This document shows, one piece after another, positions 52,275 to 59,604 of a stretch of 64,000 nucleotides of DNA (position 1 is its first letter; each line of letters begins with the position of its first letter). This stretch comes from Actinomadura sp. 6K520 (lineage in GTDB: Bacteria > Actinomycetota > Actinomycetes > Streptosporangiales > Streptosporangiaceae). Location of the stretch: NCBI RefSeq assembly GCF_004349245.1, contig NZ_SMLC01000003.1:1-64000 (forward strand), written 5' to 3'. The translations under genes and the position numbers were made by a program. The notes under the pieces are model-generated. The model was not told the origin of the DNA. It searched no databases and saw only the letters and a list, made by a program, of their open reading frames with translations.

Positions 52275-52313
52275 CACTACCGAGCGGACGGGACCACTAC
52301 CGAGCGGACGGAC
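52275..52313 (+). repeat. Two tandem 20-bp repeats upstream of the phosphatase gene
   Basis: CACTACCGAGCGGACGG occurs twice with a 20-bp period (52275 and 52295), just before the phosphatase gene start at 52336. This could be a two-site operator with regulator dimers on the same face of the helix, or a simple slippage repeat. Confidence 0.6.
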
Positions 52314-52335
52314 CACGGCCTAGGGCGGCGAACCG

Positions 52336-53556
52336 ATGCTGAGAGAGCTGGTGGCGGCCAGCCACCTGATGTCCATGGAGCAGCTGCCGGACGCCGTCGC
52401 CCGGCACGCCGCCGACTCCGGCCTGGGCGACGTGGTGATCTACGTCGCGGACGTGCGGCAGACGGTCCTGCGGCTGCTGACGGGACGCGGGCACGACGCG
52501 GGGCAGGACCCGGGCGACGAGATCCCCGAGTACAAGGTCGAGGGCACGCTGCCGGGGCGCGTGTTCCGGACCATGCGGCCGGTGAAGGGCCAGGTGTTCG
52601 ACGACGGGACCTGCCATCGGTGGCTCCCGATCCTGGACGGGGCCGAGCGGGTGGGGGTCCTCCGCGTCACCGCCGGCGAGGACGACGAGCAGGCGATGGA
52701 CGACGCCGCGTACCTGTCCGGCCTCGTGGCCCTGCTGATCGTCAGCAAGGGCCCCTACAGCGACTCCTATTCGCGGCTGATTCGGACCCGGCCCATGACG
52801 GTGTCGGCGGAGATCCAGTGGCGGCTGCTGCCGCCGATGACCTTCGCCAACGACCAGGTGGTGATCGGCGCGGCGCTGGAGCCCGCCTACCAGCTGGGCG
52901 GCGACACCTTCGACTACGCGCTGGCGGGCGAGACCGTCCACCTCGGCGTCTTCGACGCCATGGGCCACGACACCACCGCGGGGCTGACGTCCAGCCTCGC
53001 GATCGCGGCGTGGCGCAGCAGCAGGCTTAGGGGCGCCGGGATTCCCGAGACGGGCCAGGCGATCGAGGAGGAACTCGTCAGGTACGACGGATCGGGGCGT
53101 TTCGTGACGGCCGTGCTGGCGGAACTCGACATCCAGTCCGGCGTTCTGTCGTGGGCCTCGTACGGGCATCCCGAACCGGCCGTCATCCGCGGCGGACGGT
53201 GGGTGACCACCCTGAACTGCCGGCCCGGGACCCCGCTCGGCACCGACCTCGGCGTCGAGCCCGAGCTGTGCAGCGAGCAGCTCCAGCCGGGCGACCGTGT
53301 CCTGCTCTACACCGACGGGATCGTGGAGGCCCGCGACCCGCAGAAGCGGGAGTTCGGCCTCCACCGCTTCGTCGACTTCATCATCCGCCACGAGCAGGAC
53401 GGGATGTCCGTCCCCGAGACGCTGCGGCGGCTCATCCACAACATCCTCGACCATCACGCGGGACACCTCGACGACGACGCCACCGTCCTGCTCGTGGAGT
53501 GGAACGGCCCGCCGGGAAGCGACGAGGACGCGATGGACGCGCTGCGGCAGACCTGA
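52336..53556 (+). CDS. GAF-containing SpoIIE/PP2C-type protein phosphatase
   Basis: This 406-aa protein has an N-terminal GAF-like sensor (residues about 1-145) and a PPM/SpoIIE phosphatase domain (about 155-390). Metal-site motifs are AYQLGGDTFDYA near 176-187, VFDAMGHDTTAG, LYTDGIVEARD near 325 and DDDATVLLVEW at the end. It is predicted to dephosphorylate an anti-anti-sigma (STAS) protein and so release an alternative sigma factor. No STAS or RsbW gene is adjacent. It starts at ATG 52336. Confidence 0.9.
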   Translation: MLRELVAASHLMSMEQLPDAVARHAADSGLGDVVIYVADVRQTVLRLLTGRGHDAGQDPGDEIPEYKVEGTLPGRVFRTMRPVKGQVFDDGTCHRWLPILDGAERVGVLRVTAGEDDEQAMDDAAYLSGLVALLIVSKGPYSDSYSRLIRTRPMTVSAEIQWRLLPPMTFANDQVVIGAALEPAYQLGGDTFDYALAGETVHLGVFDAMGHDTTAGLTSSLAIAAWRSSRLRGAGIPETGQAIEEELVRYDGSGRFVTAVLAELDIQSGVLSWASYGHPEPAVIRGGRWVTTLNCRPGTPLGTDLGVEPELCSEQLQPGDRVLLYTDGIVEARDPQKREFGLHRFVDFIIRHEQDGMSVPETLRRLIHNILDHHAGHLDDDATVLLVEWNGPPGSDEDAMDALRQT

Positions 53557-53577
53557 GCGCCCTCCCCGCCGCGGCCG

Positions 53578-54558
53578 CTACGTGCGGCCGAGGGCGTCCA
53601 GCAGCATCGGGTACGCCTCGTGCAGCCCACGCTCCCAGTACGGCCAGTCGTGCTGCCCGTCGAAGAAGCGGGTGGTGACGGGGATGCGGAGGCCGCGCAG
53701 CCGCCCGGCGAACGACCGGGCGTGGTCGTGGGCCGCGGCCTCGACCGGGTCGGTGAACGGCATCCCGCCTAGCGGCCCGGCCTTGCCGTTGCCGCTGGCC
53801 ACCCACAGCCGGACGCCGCGCAGCCGCCCGGCGAGGTCGGCGGGGTTGTGCGCGCGCCAGATCGCGGCCTGGGCGTCGGGGTGGCCCCACACGCGGCGCC
53901 AGTCGGTGCCGGGGCATGCGAGCGCCGGACCCCAGCCGGTCGAGCTCTTCCCCGGCTCGTGGCCGAGGAGTGTGTCGAGGTATCCGCTGAACGCGGCGGC
54001 GGCCTCGAACATGCCGGGGAAGCGGGCCGCGTACAGCATGGCGCCGAGACCGCCCATGGAATTACCGGCGATCACCCGCCTTTGCCCGGCGTTGTAGTCC
54101 CGTTCGAGAATGCGTCGGAGTTCGGTCATGTGGAACGTCTCCCATTGCGGGGTTCCGCCGTCCCCGTAGTTCCACCAGTCGGAGTAGTTTCCGCAGCGTC
54201 CGCCGTTCGGCATGACGACGATGACGCCGGTGCGGGCGGTGAGTTCGGCGACGTCGGTATCGCGCGTCCAGGCGGTGTATCCGTCGACTCCGCCGTGCAG
54301 GAGCCAGAGGGTGGGCCAGGTTTGGCCGGTGTCCTTCGTCCATCCCCGCGGGAGGAGGAGCCGGACTTTCTCGGTGCGGCCCATGGCGGGGGAGTCGATG
54401 GTCAGGTCCACGGTGCGGGGCGCGACCGACGTCTCGGCGACGACCCGGGGTCCGGTGCCCGCCAGCGCGGTGGAACGATCCACGACCGGGGCGGGGACGA
54501 GCGGTGCGAGCAGGGCGAGGGCCGCCGTGCAGGCGGCGGCGGTGACGCGGTGAAGCAA
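53578..54558 (-). CDS. Secreted antigen-85/esterase-D-like alpha/beta hydrolase
   Basis: This 326-aa protein has a signal peptide (TAAACTAALALLAPLVPAPVV) and an esterase fold: oxyanion region LWLLHGGVDGYTAW, nucleophile GNSMGGLGAML near 163, and a catalytic His in FFDGQHDWPYW near 303. The family includes mycolyltransferases (Ag85) and feruloyl/acyl esterases, so it probably transfers or removes acyl groups outside the cell. The start is TTG 54558 with GGAAGG upstream. It converges with the phosphatase gene. Confidence 0.86.
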   Translation of the reverse strand: MLHRVTAAACTAALALLAPLVPAPVVDRSTALAGTGPRVVAETSVAPRTVDLTIDSPAMGRTEKVRLLLPRGWTKDTGQTWPTLWLLHGGVDGYTAWTRDTDVAELTARTGVIVVMPNGGRCGNYSDWWNYGDGGTPQWETFHMTELRRILERDYNAGQRRVIAGNSMGGLGAMLYAARFPGMFEAAAAFSGYLDTLLGHEPGKSSTGWGPALACPGTDWRRVWGHPDAQAAIWRAHNPADLAGRLRGVRLWVASGNGKAGPLGGMPFTDPVEAAAHDHARSFAGRLRGLRIPVTTRFFDGQHDWPYWERGLHEAYPMLLDALGRT

Positions 54559-54876
54559 TGCGGAGCCTTCCGGGAAAGGCCGGACAGGGTACGCCGGCCT
54601 TCGAAAAGGGGGGTGCCGTCGTGCGGCGGATGTGCGACCCCGGAATCGCCCTCGACTCCGGTCGCCTTCGGGCGGGGATGGGCCCGGTGATGATCGTGCT
54701 CGGCAGGGGACGGGATGGGGTGGATCTCGCTACTTACTCGGAGTAGGTTCCCGTCGTCCGCGATCCCGAAGCTTCTTTTGTAAAGCGTATAAAATGCATT
54801 ACCGGCCGCTGGGAAAGGATGCGCCGGGCGCCCGCATGGGGCGCCCGGCGCACCGCTGGAACCCGGGCGTGGGTAC
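54559..54876. other. 318-bp region between the esterase and the peptide/protease operon
   Basis: Apart from a strong hairpin next to the protease gene (54820-54852), the region has an AT-rich core (about 54770-54800, TTGTAAAGCGTATAAAATGC) that could hold a promoter for the esterase on the minus strand. No gene is supported here. Confidence 0.5.
54820..54852 (-). terminator. Terminator of the peptide/protease operon
   Basis: A 14-bp stem (TGCGCCGGGCGCCC ... GGGCGCCCGGCGCA) with a 5-base loop lies 25 bp after the protease stop codon. On the minus strand it is followed by a short T-containing run (ATCCTTTCCC). Confidence 0.75.
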
Positions 54877-56223
54877 TCAGGAGTGCGGCATCGGGTCGGG
54901 GGAGGGGCCGTTGACGTACCGGACGGCCCACCGCACCAGCTGCCGGCCCAGGCTGTACAGGATCAGCGCTACCCCGGCCAGCGGCAGGATCAGCAGGATG
55001 ATCTGCAGCCCGGACGTGAGCAGTTGCAGCGCGCCCGCCCCGTTCGCGGCGTCGTGCGCGAGCTGGCGGATCATCGCCCAGTCCTTGGCGATCAGGGCGG
55101 GGACCTGGCTGATGATGAGGCCGATCTGGAACGCCAGCGCCGGGATCACGGTCAGCACCCAGACCGTGACGAAGATCTGCGGCCAGCGCTTGAGGTCCCG
55201 CAGCCGCGCGTCCGCCGGGCGCCGCAGCAGCGTCCGCCGCAGGATCGGCCCGATGTACTTGAACAGGTCGGGGATGCCGATGAGGTCCGACATGATGTAG
55301 TACCCGTCGAACCTTAGGGTCGGCAGCAGCTGCTGGATCATCTGGAGGTTGACGTACAACACGGTGACGAGCAGCGGCGCGTACCCCGTCTGCAGGTACA
55401 GCAGAGCCAGCCCGACCACGAAAATGGCGTTGAAGTACACGCCGGCGAGGTCGGCGCGGAGCCGGCCGCCGCGCCCGAGCCGGTACGACTCGGTGATGTC
55501 GGTGTAGAACGCCGGCCACACCAGGTAGATCCCGCAGCCCATGACCCCGGGCCGGACACCACCGTACCGGCACGCCGCGGCGTGTCCCACCTCGTGGAAC
55601 GCGCACGACGCGATCCCGAGCCCCAGGACCAGCAGGATCGTGACCGGGTTGAGAATCGTGAACGACAGCGCGCCGACCATCGACTGCGAGAACAGCAGCC
55701 AGCTCTCGCTCACCAGGAACGCGACGAGCGCGAGCGCCAGCACCGCGGGCCGGAACAGCCACGAGAACAACCCGGCGATGAACCAGGTGAACGACTCGGG
55801 GAACACGGCGACCTTGAACTTCAGCGCCAGGAACGGGTCGGCCTTGACCACCGGCGGCGGCGAGCCGTCACTGTAGGTGGTGACACCGAGCGGGGCGAGC
55901 TTGCGGTCGACGAGGTAGACGATCTGCTCGGCGGTGAGCCGCGCGCCGGCCTCCTCGCTGACGGCCTCGGCCACCTGGTCGAGGGCCCGGCCGACGTCCT
56001 CACCCGCGAGGTGGCGGTGGTCGTGCAGGGCCTTGGCGACGATGAAGAGCAGCGGTGGCAGCCGGGCGAGCTGCCGGTTGGGCAGCAGGACGAGCTGAGG
56101 CGGCTCGCGGTAGCCGGAGTTCTTGAACTCGCCGACGAGTTCCGCGCCTTCGGCGAGCGCGGGCAGGACGAGCGCGGCCGGTGGCTCTGTGCCGTCCACG
56201 GACGGCGTGGCTGGTGTGCCCAT
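54877..56223 (-). CDS. M50-family membrane zinc metalloprotease with PqqD-like N-terminal domain
   Basis: This 448-aa protein has, from about residue 40 to 115, a PqqD-like winged-helix region (LVLLPNRQLARLPPLLFIVA ... IVYLVDRKLAPLGV), the type used to bind leader peptides. Then come several membrane helices, the zinc motif HEVGH at 210-214 inside FHEVGHAAACRYGG, and LRFDGYYIMSDL (Asp306), the third metal ligand region. It resembles 'putative peptide zinc metalloproteases' such as YydH. The start ATG overlaps the second peptide's stop by one base (TGATG), so they are translationally coupled. It probably cleaves or exports the two upstream peptides. Confidence 0.85.
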   Translation of the reverse strand: MGTPATPSVDGTEPPAALVLPALAEGAELVGEFKNSGYREPPQLVLLPNRQLARLPPLLFIVAKALHDHRHLAGEDVGRALDQVAEAVSEEAGARLTAEQIVYLVDRKLAPLGVTTYSDGSPPPVVKADPFLALKFKVAVFPESFTWFIAGLFSWLFRPAVLALALVAFLVSESWLLFSQSMVGALSFTILNPVTILLVLGLGIASCAFHEVGHAAACRYGGVRPGVMGCGIYLVWPAFYTDITESYRLGRGGRLRADLAGVYFNAIFVVGLALLYLQTGYAPLLVTVLYVNLQMIQQLLPTLRFDGYYIMSDLIGIPDLFKYIGPILRRTLLRRPADARLRDLKRWPQIFVTVWVLTVIPALAFQIGLIISQVPALIAKDWAMIRQLAHDAANGAGALQLLTSGLQIILLILPLAGVALILYSLGRQLVRWAVRYVNGPSPDPMPHS

Positions 56224-56477
56224 CAGTCCTGGTGGACCACGGTGCCCGGGACACAGGTCAGGGTGGAGGACGCCGGTTGGGCGAGCAGGCCGGTGCCGAG
56301 CAGGCCGGTGGTTCCGGACGAGTAGGTCGCCTGGCACGCGTAGACGATCGTGGTGGTGCCGGAGCCGTCGCCTCCGCGCGGCAGGGCGGTGGACAGCAGC
56401 AGCCGTTCGGGGAGGATCTCGGGAGTGAGCCGGTCCAGTTCCGCGTAGGAGAGCGTTCGGGTGCGCGTAGGGGTCAT
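56223..56477 (-). CDS. Precursor-like peptide 2 (two-Cys)
   Basis: This 84-aa peptide shares with peptide 1 a leader-like block (SYAELDRLTPEILPER at 10-25, then LLLST) and a C-terminal block with TTTIVYACQ and TCVPGTVV, with Cys48 and Cys75. The middle is Gly/Ser/Thr-rich. There is no signal peptide or membrane helix. The start is ATG with AAAGG nine bases upstream. It lies between peptide 1 and the M50 protease gene and is coupled to the latter. I infer a ribosomally made, processed peptide (RiPP or secreted two-peptide product), but no known class fits. Confidence 0.7.
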   Translation of the reverse strand: MTPTRTRTLSYAELDRLTPEILPERLLLSTALPRGGDGSGTTTIVYACQATYSSGTTGLLGTGLLAQPASSTLTCVPGTVVHQD

Positions 56478-56510
56478 CGTTCTGAGCCTTTGCGTTGTCG
56501 GGAGAAAAGG

Positions 56511-56544
56511 GGGAAGGGCTGGCGGGCGAACGCCAGCCCTTCCC
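56511..56544 (-). terminator. Attenuator hairpin between peptide 1 and peptide 2
   Basis: There is a 14-bp perfect stem (gggaagggctggcg with its complement) and a 6-base loop; on the minus strand it is followed by CCTTTTCTCC. A second smaller hairpin (GCGGGC-gtga-GCCCGC, 56547-56562) precedes it. It probably lets only part of the transcripts continue into peptide 2 and the protease, so peptide 1 is made in excess. Confidence 0.8.
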
Positions 56545-56579
56545 TTGCGGGCGTGAGCCCGCGGTCATGCTCGGTCGGA

Positions 56580-56858
56580 TCAGTGACCCGAGACCACCGT
56601 GCTGCCGGCGCAGGTGAACGAGGAGTTGTGGACCGGCGCGAGAACCGCGGCCACGCCCTGGCTCGAGTTGATGACGCTCTGGCAGTTCGGCACGACCGCG
56701 GTCGTGCCGCCGTCGCCGTTGCCGCCGCCGTGGTTGAGGTTGAAGTTGGCGTTCTCGTTCTCGCCGCCGCCACCGACGAGCAGGGTCGACAGAACGGCGC
56801 GCTCGGGCAGGACCTCGCCGGTCAGCTGCTCCAGCTCGGTGTAGGTGTAGGACTTCAT
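56580..56858 (-). CDS. Precursor-like peptide 1 (two-Cys, Asn/Gly-rich middle)
   Basis: This 92-aa peptide begins MKSYTYTELEQLTGEVLPER and continues AVLSTLL. A Gly/Asn/Glu-rich linker spans residues 29-51 (GGGGENENANFNLNHGGG), then come TTAVVPNCQ with Cys59 and TCAGSTVV with Cys83. The same blocks occur in peptide 2 while the intervening region differs, the pattern of leader/core precursor peptides. It starts at ATG 56858 with AAGGA upstream and has a good sigma-70-type promoter. It lacks an N-terminal signal sequence, so export would need the M50 protein or an unlinked transporter. Confidence 0.72.
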   Translation of the reverse strand: MKSYTYTELEQLTGEVLPERAVLSTLLVGGGGENENANFNLNHGGGNGDGGTTAVVPNCQSVINSSQGVAAVLAPVHNSSFTCAGSTVVSGH

Positions 56859-56948
56859 GTGGTTCCTTTTCTTCCTTGTCACGCCCGGATCTCAAGGTGG
56901 ATACCGGATGTCCCTTGCCTCACTGCAGGTCGCAGCGAGATAGCTCTA

Positions 56949-56978
56949 TGTATACCAGAGGTCACTCAATGTAGCCAA
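56949..56978 (-). promoter_or_regulatory. Promoter of the peptide/protease operon (TTGGCT-N18-TATACA)
   Basis: On the minus strand TTGGCT (56973-56978) and TATACA (56949-56954) are separated by 18 bases, a housekeeping-type promoter about 90 bp before peptide 1. The -10 overlaps the palindrome GTATAC. Confidence 0.55.
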
Positions 56979-57053
56979 GAGGGGCGTGTCGCGTCTCCGG
57001 ACCACGGACCGGCAGTGACGATTCAGCGCGTCCGGGCGGGTATGCGAACGGGC

Positions 57054-58022
57054 ATGGAATTCGGATACACGCTGCTCTGCGAGCAGACACCGCCCAAGCA
57101 GCTCGTCGCCGACCTGGTGGAGGCGGAGGAGGCGGGCTTCGACTACGCGGCCGTCTCCGACCACTACTTCCCGTGGCTGGAGGACCAGGGCCACTCCGCC
57201 TACGCCTGGTCGGTGCTGGGCGCGCTGGCCCAGGCCACCCACCGCATCCCGCTGATGACGCAGGTGACCTGCCCGATCATGCGCTACCATCCGGCCGTCG
57301 TGGCGCAGAAGGCCGCCACGATGGGCGTCCTGTCGGACGGGCGGTTCACGCTCGGGCTCGGCGCGGGCGAGAATCTCAACGAGCACGTCGTCGGGCGCGG
57401 CTGGCCGTCGGTGGACGTCCGGCACGAGATGTTCGCGGAGGCCGTCGAGATCATCCGGGCGCTGTTCGGCGGCGACTACGTCAACTACCGGGGCCGGCAC
57501 TTCACCGTCGACTCCGCGAAGCTGTACGACCTGCCGGACCGGCCCGTCCCGATCGGGGTGGCCGCGGACGGCCCGCGCGCCGGACGGCTGGCGGCCCGGC
57601 ACGCCGACCTGCTCATCTCCGACCAGCCCAACGGGGACGTCGTCGACCTGTTCCGCAACGAGGCCGGCGCGGGCAGACCCGTCTACGGACAGATCCCCGT
57701 CTCCTACGGCTCCGACTACGACGAGTGCAAGGAGCGGGCGCACCGCATCTGGAGGTTCTCGTCGCCGGGGTGGAAGGTGATGGCCGAACTGCCGGGCCCG
57801 GTGAACTTCGAGGCCGCGGTGCAGACCGTCCGTCCCGAGGACGTGGCCGGGGCCGTCCCGTGCGGTGACAACGTGGACGACTACGTCGAGGCCGTCCAGA
57901 AGTTCGCGGACGCGGGTTTCACCCACCTGTCGATCTGCCAGTCCGGGGCCGAGCAGCAGAAGGACTTCCGCACGTGGGCGGAGGCCGACCTTCTCCCGGC
58001 CCTCCGCGAACGTTTCGGTTGA
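57054..58022 (+). CDS. LLM-class F420-dependent oxidoreductase
   Basis: This 322-aa TIM-barrel enzyme of the luciferase-like family, F420-dependent G6PDH-like subgroup, shows FGYTLLCEQ near the start, WSVLGALAQATHRIPLMTQV, TCPIMRYHPAVVAQKAATMG, GAGENLNEHVVGRGWP and AADGPRAGRLAARHADL. It transfers hydride between F420 and an unknown substrate. ATG 57054 fits the family start; ATG 57042 is possible. It is divergent from the peptide/protease operon across about 195 bp. Whether it belongs functionally to that operon is unclear. Confidence 0.9.
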   Translation: MEFGYTLLCEQTPPKQLVADLVEAEEAGFDYAAVSDHYFPWLEDQGHSAYAWSVLGALAQATHRIPLMTQVTCPIMRYHPAVVAQKAATMGVLSDGRFTLGLGAGENLNEHVVGRGWPSVDVRHEMFAEAVEIIRALFGGDYVNYRGRHFTVDSAKLYDLPDRPVPIGVAADGPRAGRLAARHADLLISDQPNGDVVDLFRNEAGAGRPVYGQIPVSYGSDYDECKERAHRIWRFSSPGWKVMAELPGPVNFEAAVQTVRPEDVAGAVPCGDNVDDYVEAVQKFADAGFTHLSICQSGAEQQKDFRTWAEADLLPALRERFG

Positions 58023-58028
58023 TCCGGG

Positions 58029-58432
58029 GTCGTCTACCTGGGGTACGGCGCGGACGGCAGGCCCGTCGCGGTGACGGCGGGACGGGCGGCGGGACCGGCG
58101 GCGGCTCCGGCGGCGGCTCCGGCGGCGGCTCGGGGCCGACCGGTCCCACGGCGCGGATCGATTTCTTCACCGTCGGCACCGGCGCCGCCTGCGAGGACGG
58201 CGACGGCTCCCCCTTCCGGTACAGGATCACCGGCAGCGAGAACCCGACGCTGATCAAGTTCAGCATCTACTTCGACGGCCGTCTCGGCAGGGGGCACCCC
58301 ATCCAGTTCCAGGCGGACCCGTCGTTCAGCACCAGCGGCATCCAGGCCGAAGCAGCGGGAACCCACACCTACCGGCTGGTCCTGCAGGGCCCCAGCCAGC
58401 AGGAGATCACCCGGACGGTGAAGGTCTGCTGA
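58029..58432 (+). pseudogene. Remnant of a Ser/Thr kinase gene (kinase domain deleted)
   Basis: Bases 58029-58079 read VVYLGYGADGRPVAVTA, which resembles the Gly-loop/Lys region of actinobacterial kinases (VYLGxxxDGRPVAVKV). In a shifted frame the sequence then runs into a Gly/Ser linker (GGGTGGGSGGGSGGGSG) and about 95 residues of a secreted-type domain (ARIDFFTVGTGAACEDGDG to VKVC*), like a kinase extracellular domain. The kinase core of about 300 residues is missing and the two parts are out of frame, so this is best read as an internal deletion. No start or ribosome-binding site suits the C-terminal part alone. It overlaps the convergent MerR gene by 26 bp. Confidence 0.6.
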
Positions 58433-58748
58433 CCTGGGGCCCCGAGGTCGCCTCCAGGCGGCGGGCGAGCTCGTCGCGCTCGCGGGTCACCTGGGCGAGT
58501 TCGTGCTGGAGTTCGATGATGCGGCGGATCGCGGGCAGCGTCATGCCCTCGTCCATCATGGTGACGACCTGCTGGATGCGGCCGATCTCGTGGCGGCTGT
58601 AGCGGCGCTGGCCCCCGGCCGAACGTTGCGGCGAGACGACCTGGTGCTGGTCGATGCGGCGCAGGAACGCCTGCTGCACGTCGAGCATGTCGGCGACCTG
58701 TCCCACGGTGAACAGGGCCGCGTGCTCGTCGTCCATGGGCAGCTTCAC
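58407..58748 (-). CDS. MerR-family regulator (HspR-like), downstream of hsp20
   Basis: This 113-aa protein has an N-terminal MerR winged helix (ALFTVGQVADMLDVQQAFLR, RIDQHQVVSPQRSAGGQRRY) and a coiled-coil dimer helix (IIELQHELAQVTRERDELAR). HspR proteins of this type repress heat-shock genes by binding CTTG...CAAG-type inverted repeats. The gene follows hsp20 on the same strand with a 101-bp gap and probably autoregulates the operon. GTG 58748 has AAGGAGG at good spacing. Confidence 0.85.
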   Translation of the reverse strand: MKLPMDDEHAALFTVGQVADMLDVQQAFLRRIDQHQVVSPQRSAGGQRRYSRHEIGRIQQVVTMMDEGMTLPAIRRIIELQHELAQVTRERDELARRLEATSGPQVSRPSPSG

Positions 58749-58849
58749 ACGCCCCTCCTTCTCCCGCCTCTACGGCCAATGAGACCGCGGCCCTGTCCCG
58801 GTGTAGCGCGGGACCGGGCCGCGGGTGATCCGTCGCCGGATGCTTCCGG

Positions 58850-59287
58850 TCAGCTCTTGAGCGCCTTGCGGCCGCGCTCCGCCTGGACGGTGACCTTGCG
58901 GGGCTTGGCCTTCTCCAGGACCGGGATGCGGATGGCCAGGACGCCGTTGTCGTAGGCGGCCTCGATCGCGTCGGCGTCGAGGTGCTCGGCCAGGTAGACG
59001 CGGCGGGTGAAGGACCCCATGGTCCGTTCGCGGATGAACGGCCGCTCGTCCTCGCCGATCTCCTCCTCGCGGTGCGCGGTCACCGACAGGACGCCGCGGT
59101 CGACGGTGATCTCGACGGAGTCGGGGTTCACACCGGGCAGGTCGAACCGCAGGACGACGTCGTCGGCGCGCCGGATGCCGTCCATCGGCATGCCCGCGCC
59201 GGTGCCGTTCCCGGCGGACTGGCGGAACGCCCGGTCGAACTGGCGCTCGAACTCCTGCACGAACGGGTCGATCGACGTCAGCAGCAT
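58850..59287 (-). CDS. Small heat-shock protein, Hsp20/alpha-crystallin family
   Basis: This 145-aa ATP-independent chaperone has an alpha-crystallin domain of about residues 38-135: DDVVLRFDLPGVNPDSVEIT, GVLSVTAHREEE, GSFTRRVYLAEHLDADAIEA, and the DNGVLAIRIPVLEKAKPRKV end with the IxI-like IRIPV. It holds unfolding proteins under heat or oxidative stress. The start is ATG 59287 with GGAGGTGAAG. Its promoter (TTGACG-N17-TACAAT) carries a CTTG-N8-CAAG operator. Confidence 0.95.
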   Translation of the reverse strand: MLLTSIDPFVQEFERQFDRAFRQSAGNGTGAGMPMDGIRRADDVVLRFDLPGVNPDSVEITVDRGVLSVTAHREEEIGEDERPFIRERTMGSFTRRVYLAEHLDADAIEAAYDNGVLAIRIPVLEKAKPRKVTVQAERGRKALKS

Positions 59288-59363
59288 GATGCTTCACCTC
59301 CGAAGATGCCCGGGCCCCGGAGGCCCGGATGCCTGATCGCCACAGAAGGAACTTGCAACTCAG

Positions 59364-59392
59364 ATTGTAGGAATCCTCTTGTCAGACGTCAA
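59364..59392 (-). promoter_or_regulatory. hsp20 promoter (TTGACG-N17-TACAAT) with CTTG-N8-CAAG operator
   Basis: On the minus strand the -35 TTGACG (59387-59392) and -10 TACAAT (59364-59369) are 17 bases apart, near-consensus. CTTGTCAGACGTCAAG (59378-59393) overlaps the -35 and looks like an HspR/HAIR-type or other heat-shock operator, although shorter than the classical HAIR element. Confidence 0.75.
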
Positions 59393-59512
59393 GTCTCTGT
59401 CTCGCAGCCTGCTCCTGCCTGCACCAAGATACGTCCAGTCGCCGTACTCCCGCGGCATACGAGGGGATGGGCCGAGCTCTGCACGGCGGCCCTGGTGGAT
59501 ACCTCCAGCCGC

Positions 59513-59544
59513 ACTTGACAAGCTCCTGCACGTCTGGGTATAGG
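59513..59544 (+). promoter_or_regulatory. Promoter (TTGACA-N17/18-TATAGG) of the small gene at 59605
   Basis: A consensus -35 TTGACA (59515-59520) is followed by TATAGG (59539-59544) at 18-base spacing. The -35 lies inside CTTGACAAG, a compact CTTG/CAAG palindrome like the one over the hsp20 -35. The two divergent promoters may therefore answer to the same regulator. Confidence 0.6.
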
Positions 59545-59604
59545 AATGGTGTAGTCGGTCGATGACCTGGTGAACGTGCAGAGGGTTTCCGGGGAGTGAT
59601 CGAG

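Larger units (their letters stand above)
59288..59604. other. 317-bp divergent promoter region of hsp20 and a small gene
   Basis: This region holds two sigma-70-type promoters pointing apart, each overlapped by a CTTG/CAAG inverted repeat, separately listed. It has a lower GC content than the flanking genes, as expected for regulatory DNA. No other gene is supported. Confidence 0.7.

Noticed and set aside
54558-54746. Small plus-strand gene upstream of the esterase
   Set aside because: No ribosome-binding site, no domain, and it lies in the likely promoter region of the esterase.
57054-58022. The F420-type oxidoreductase as a modifying enzyme of the peptide system
   Set aside because: It is divergently transcribed with its own likely promoter and belongs to a family of small-molecule enzymes; linkage alone is too weak.
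58074-58135. Another copy of the G/C palindrome element in the Gly/Ser linker
   Set aside because: The sequence is a simple GGCGGCTCC-type codon repeat without the C6 arm, so it is not a member of the family.
57974-58432. Independent secreted Gly-rich protein gene
   Set aside because: It has no ribosome-binding site or signal peptide in frame, and the upstream kinase-like fragment in another frame is better explained by a deletion remnant.
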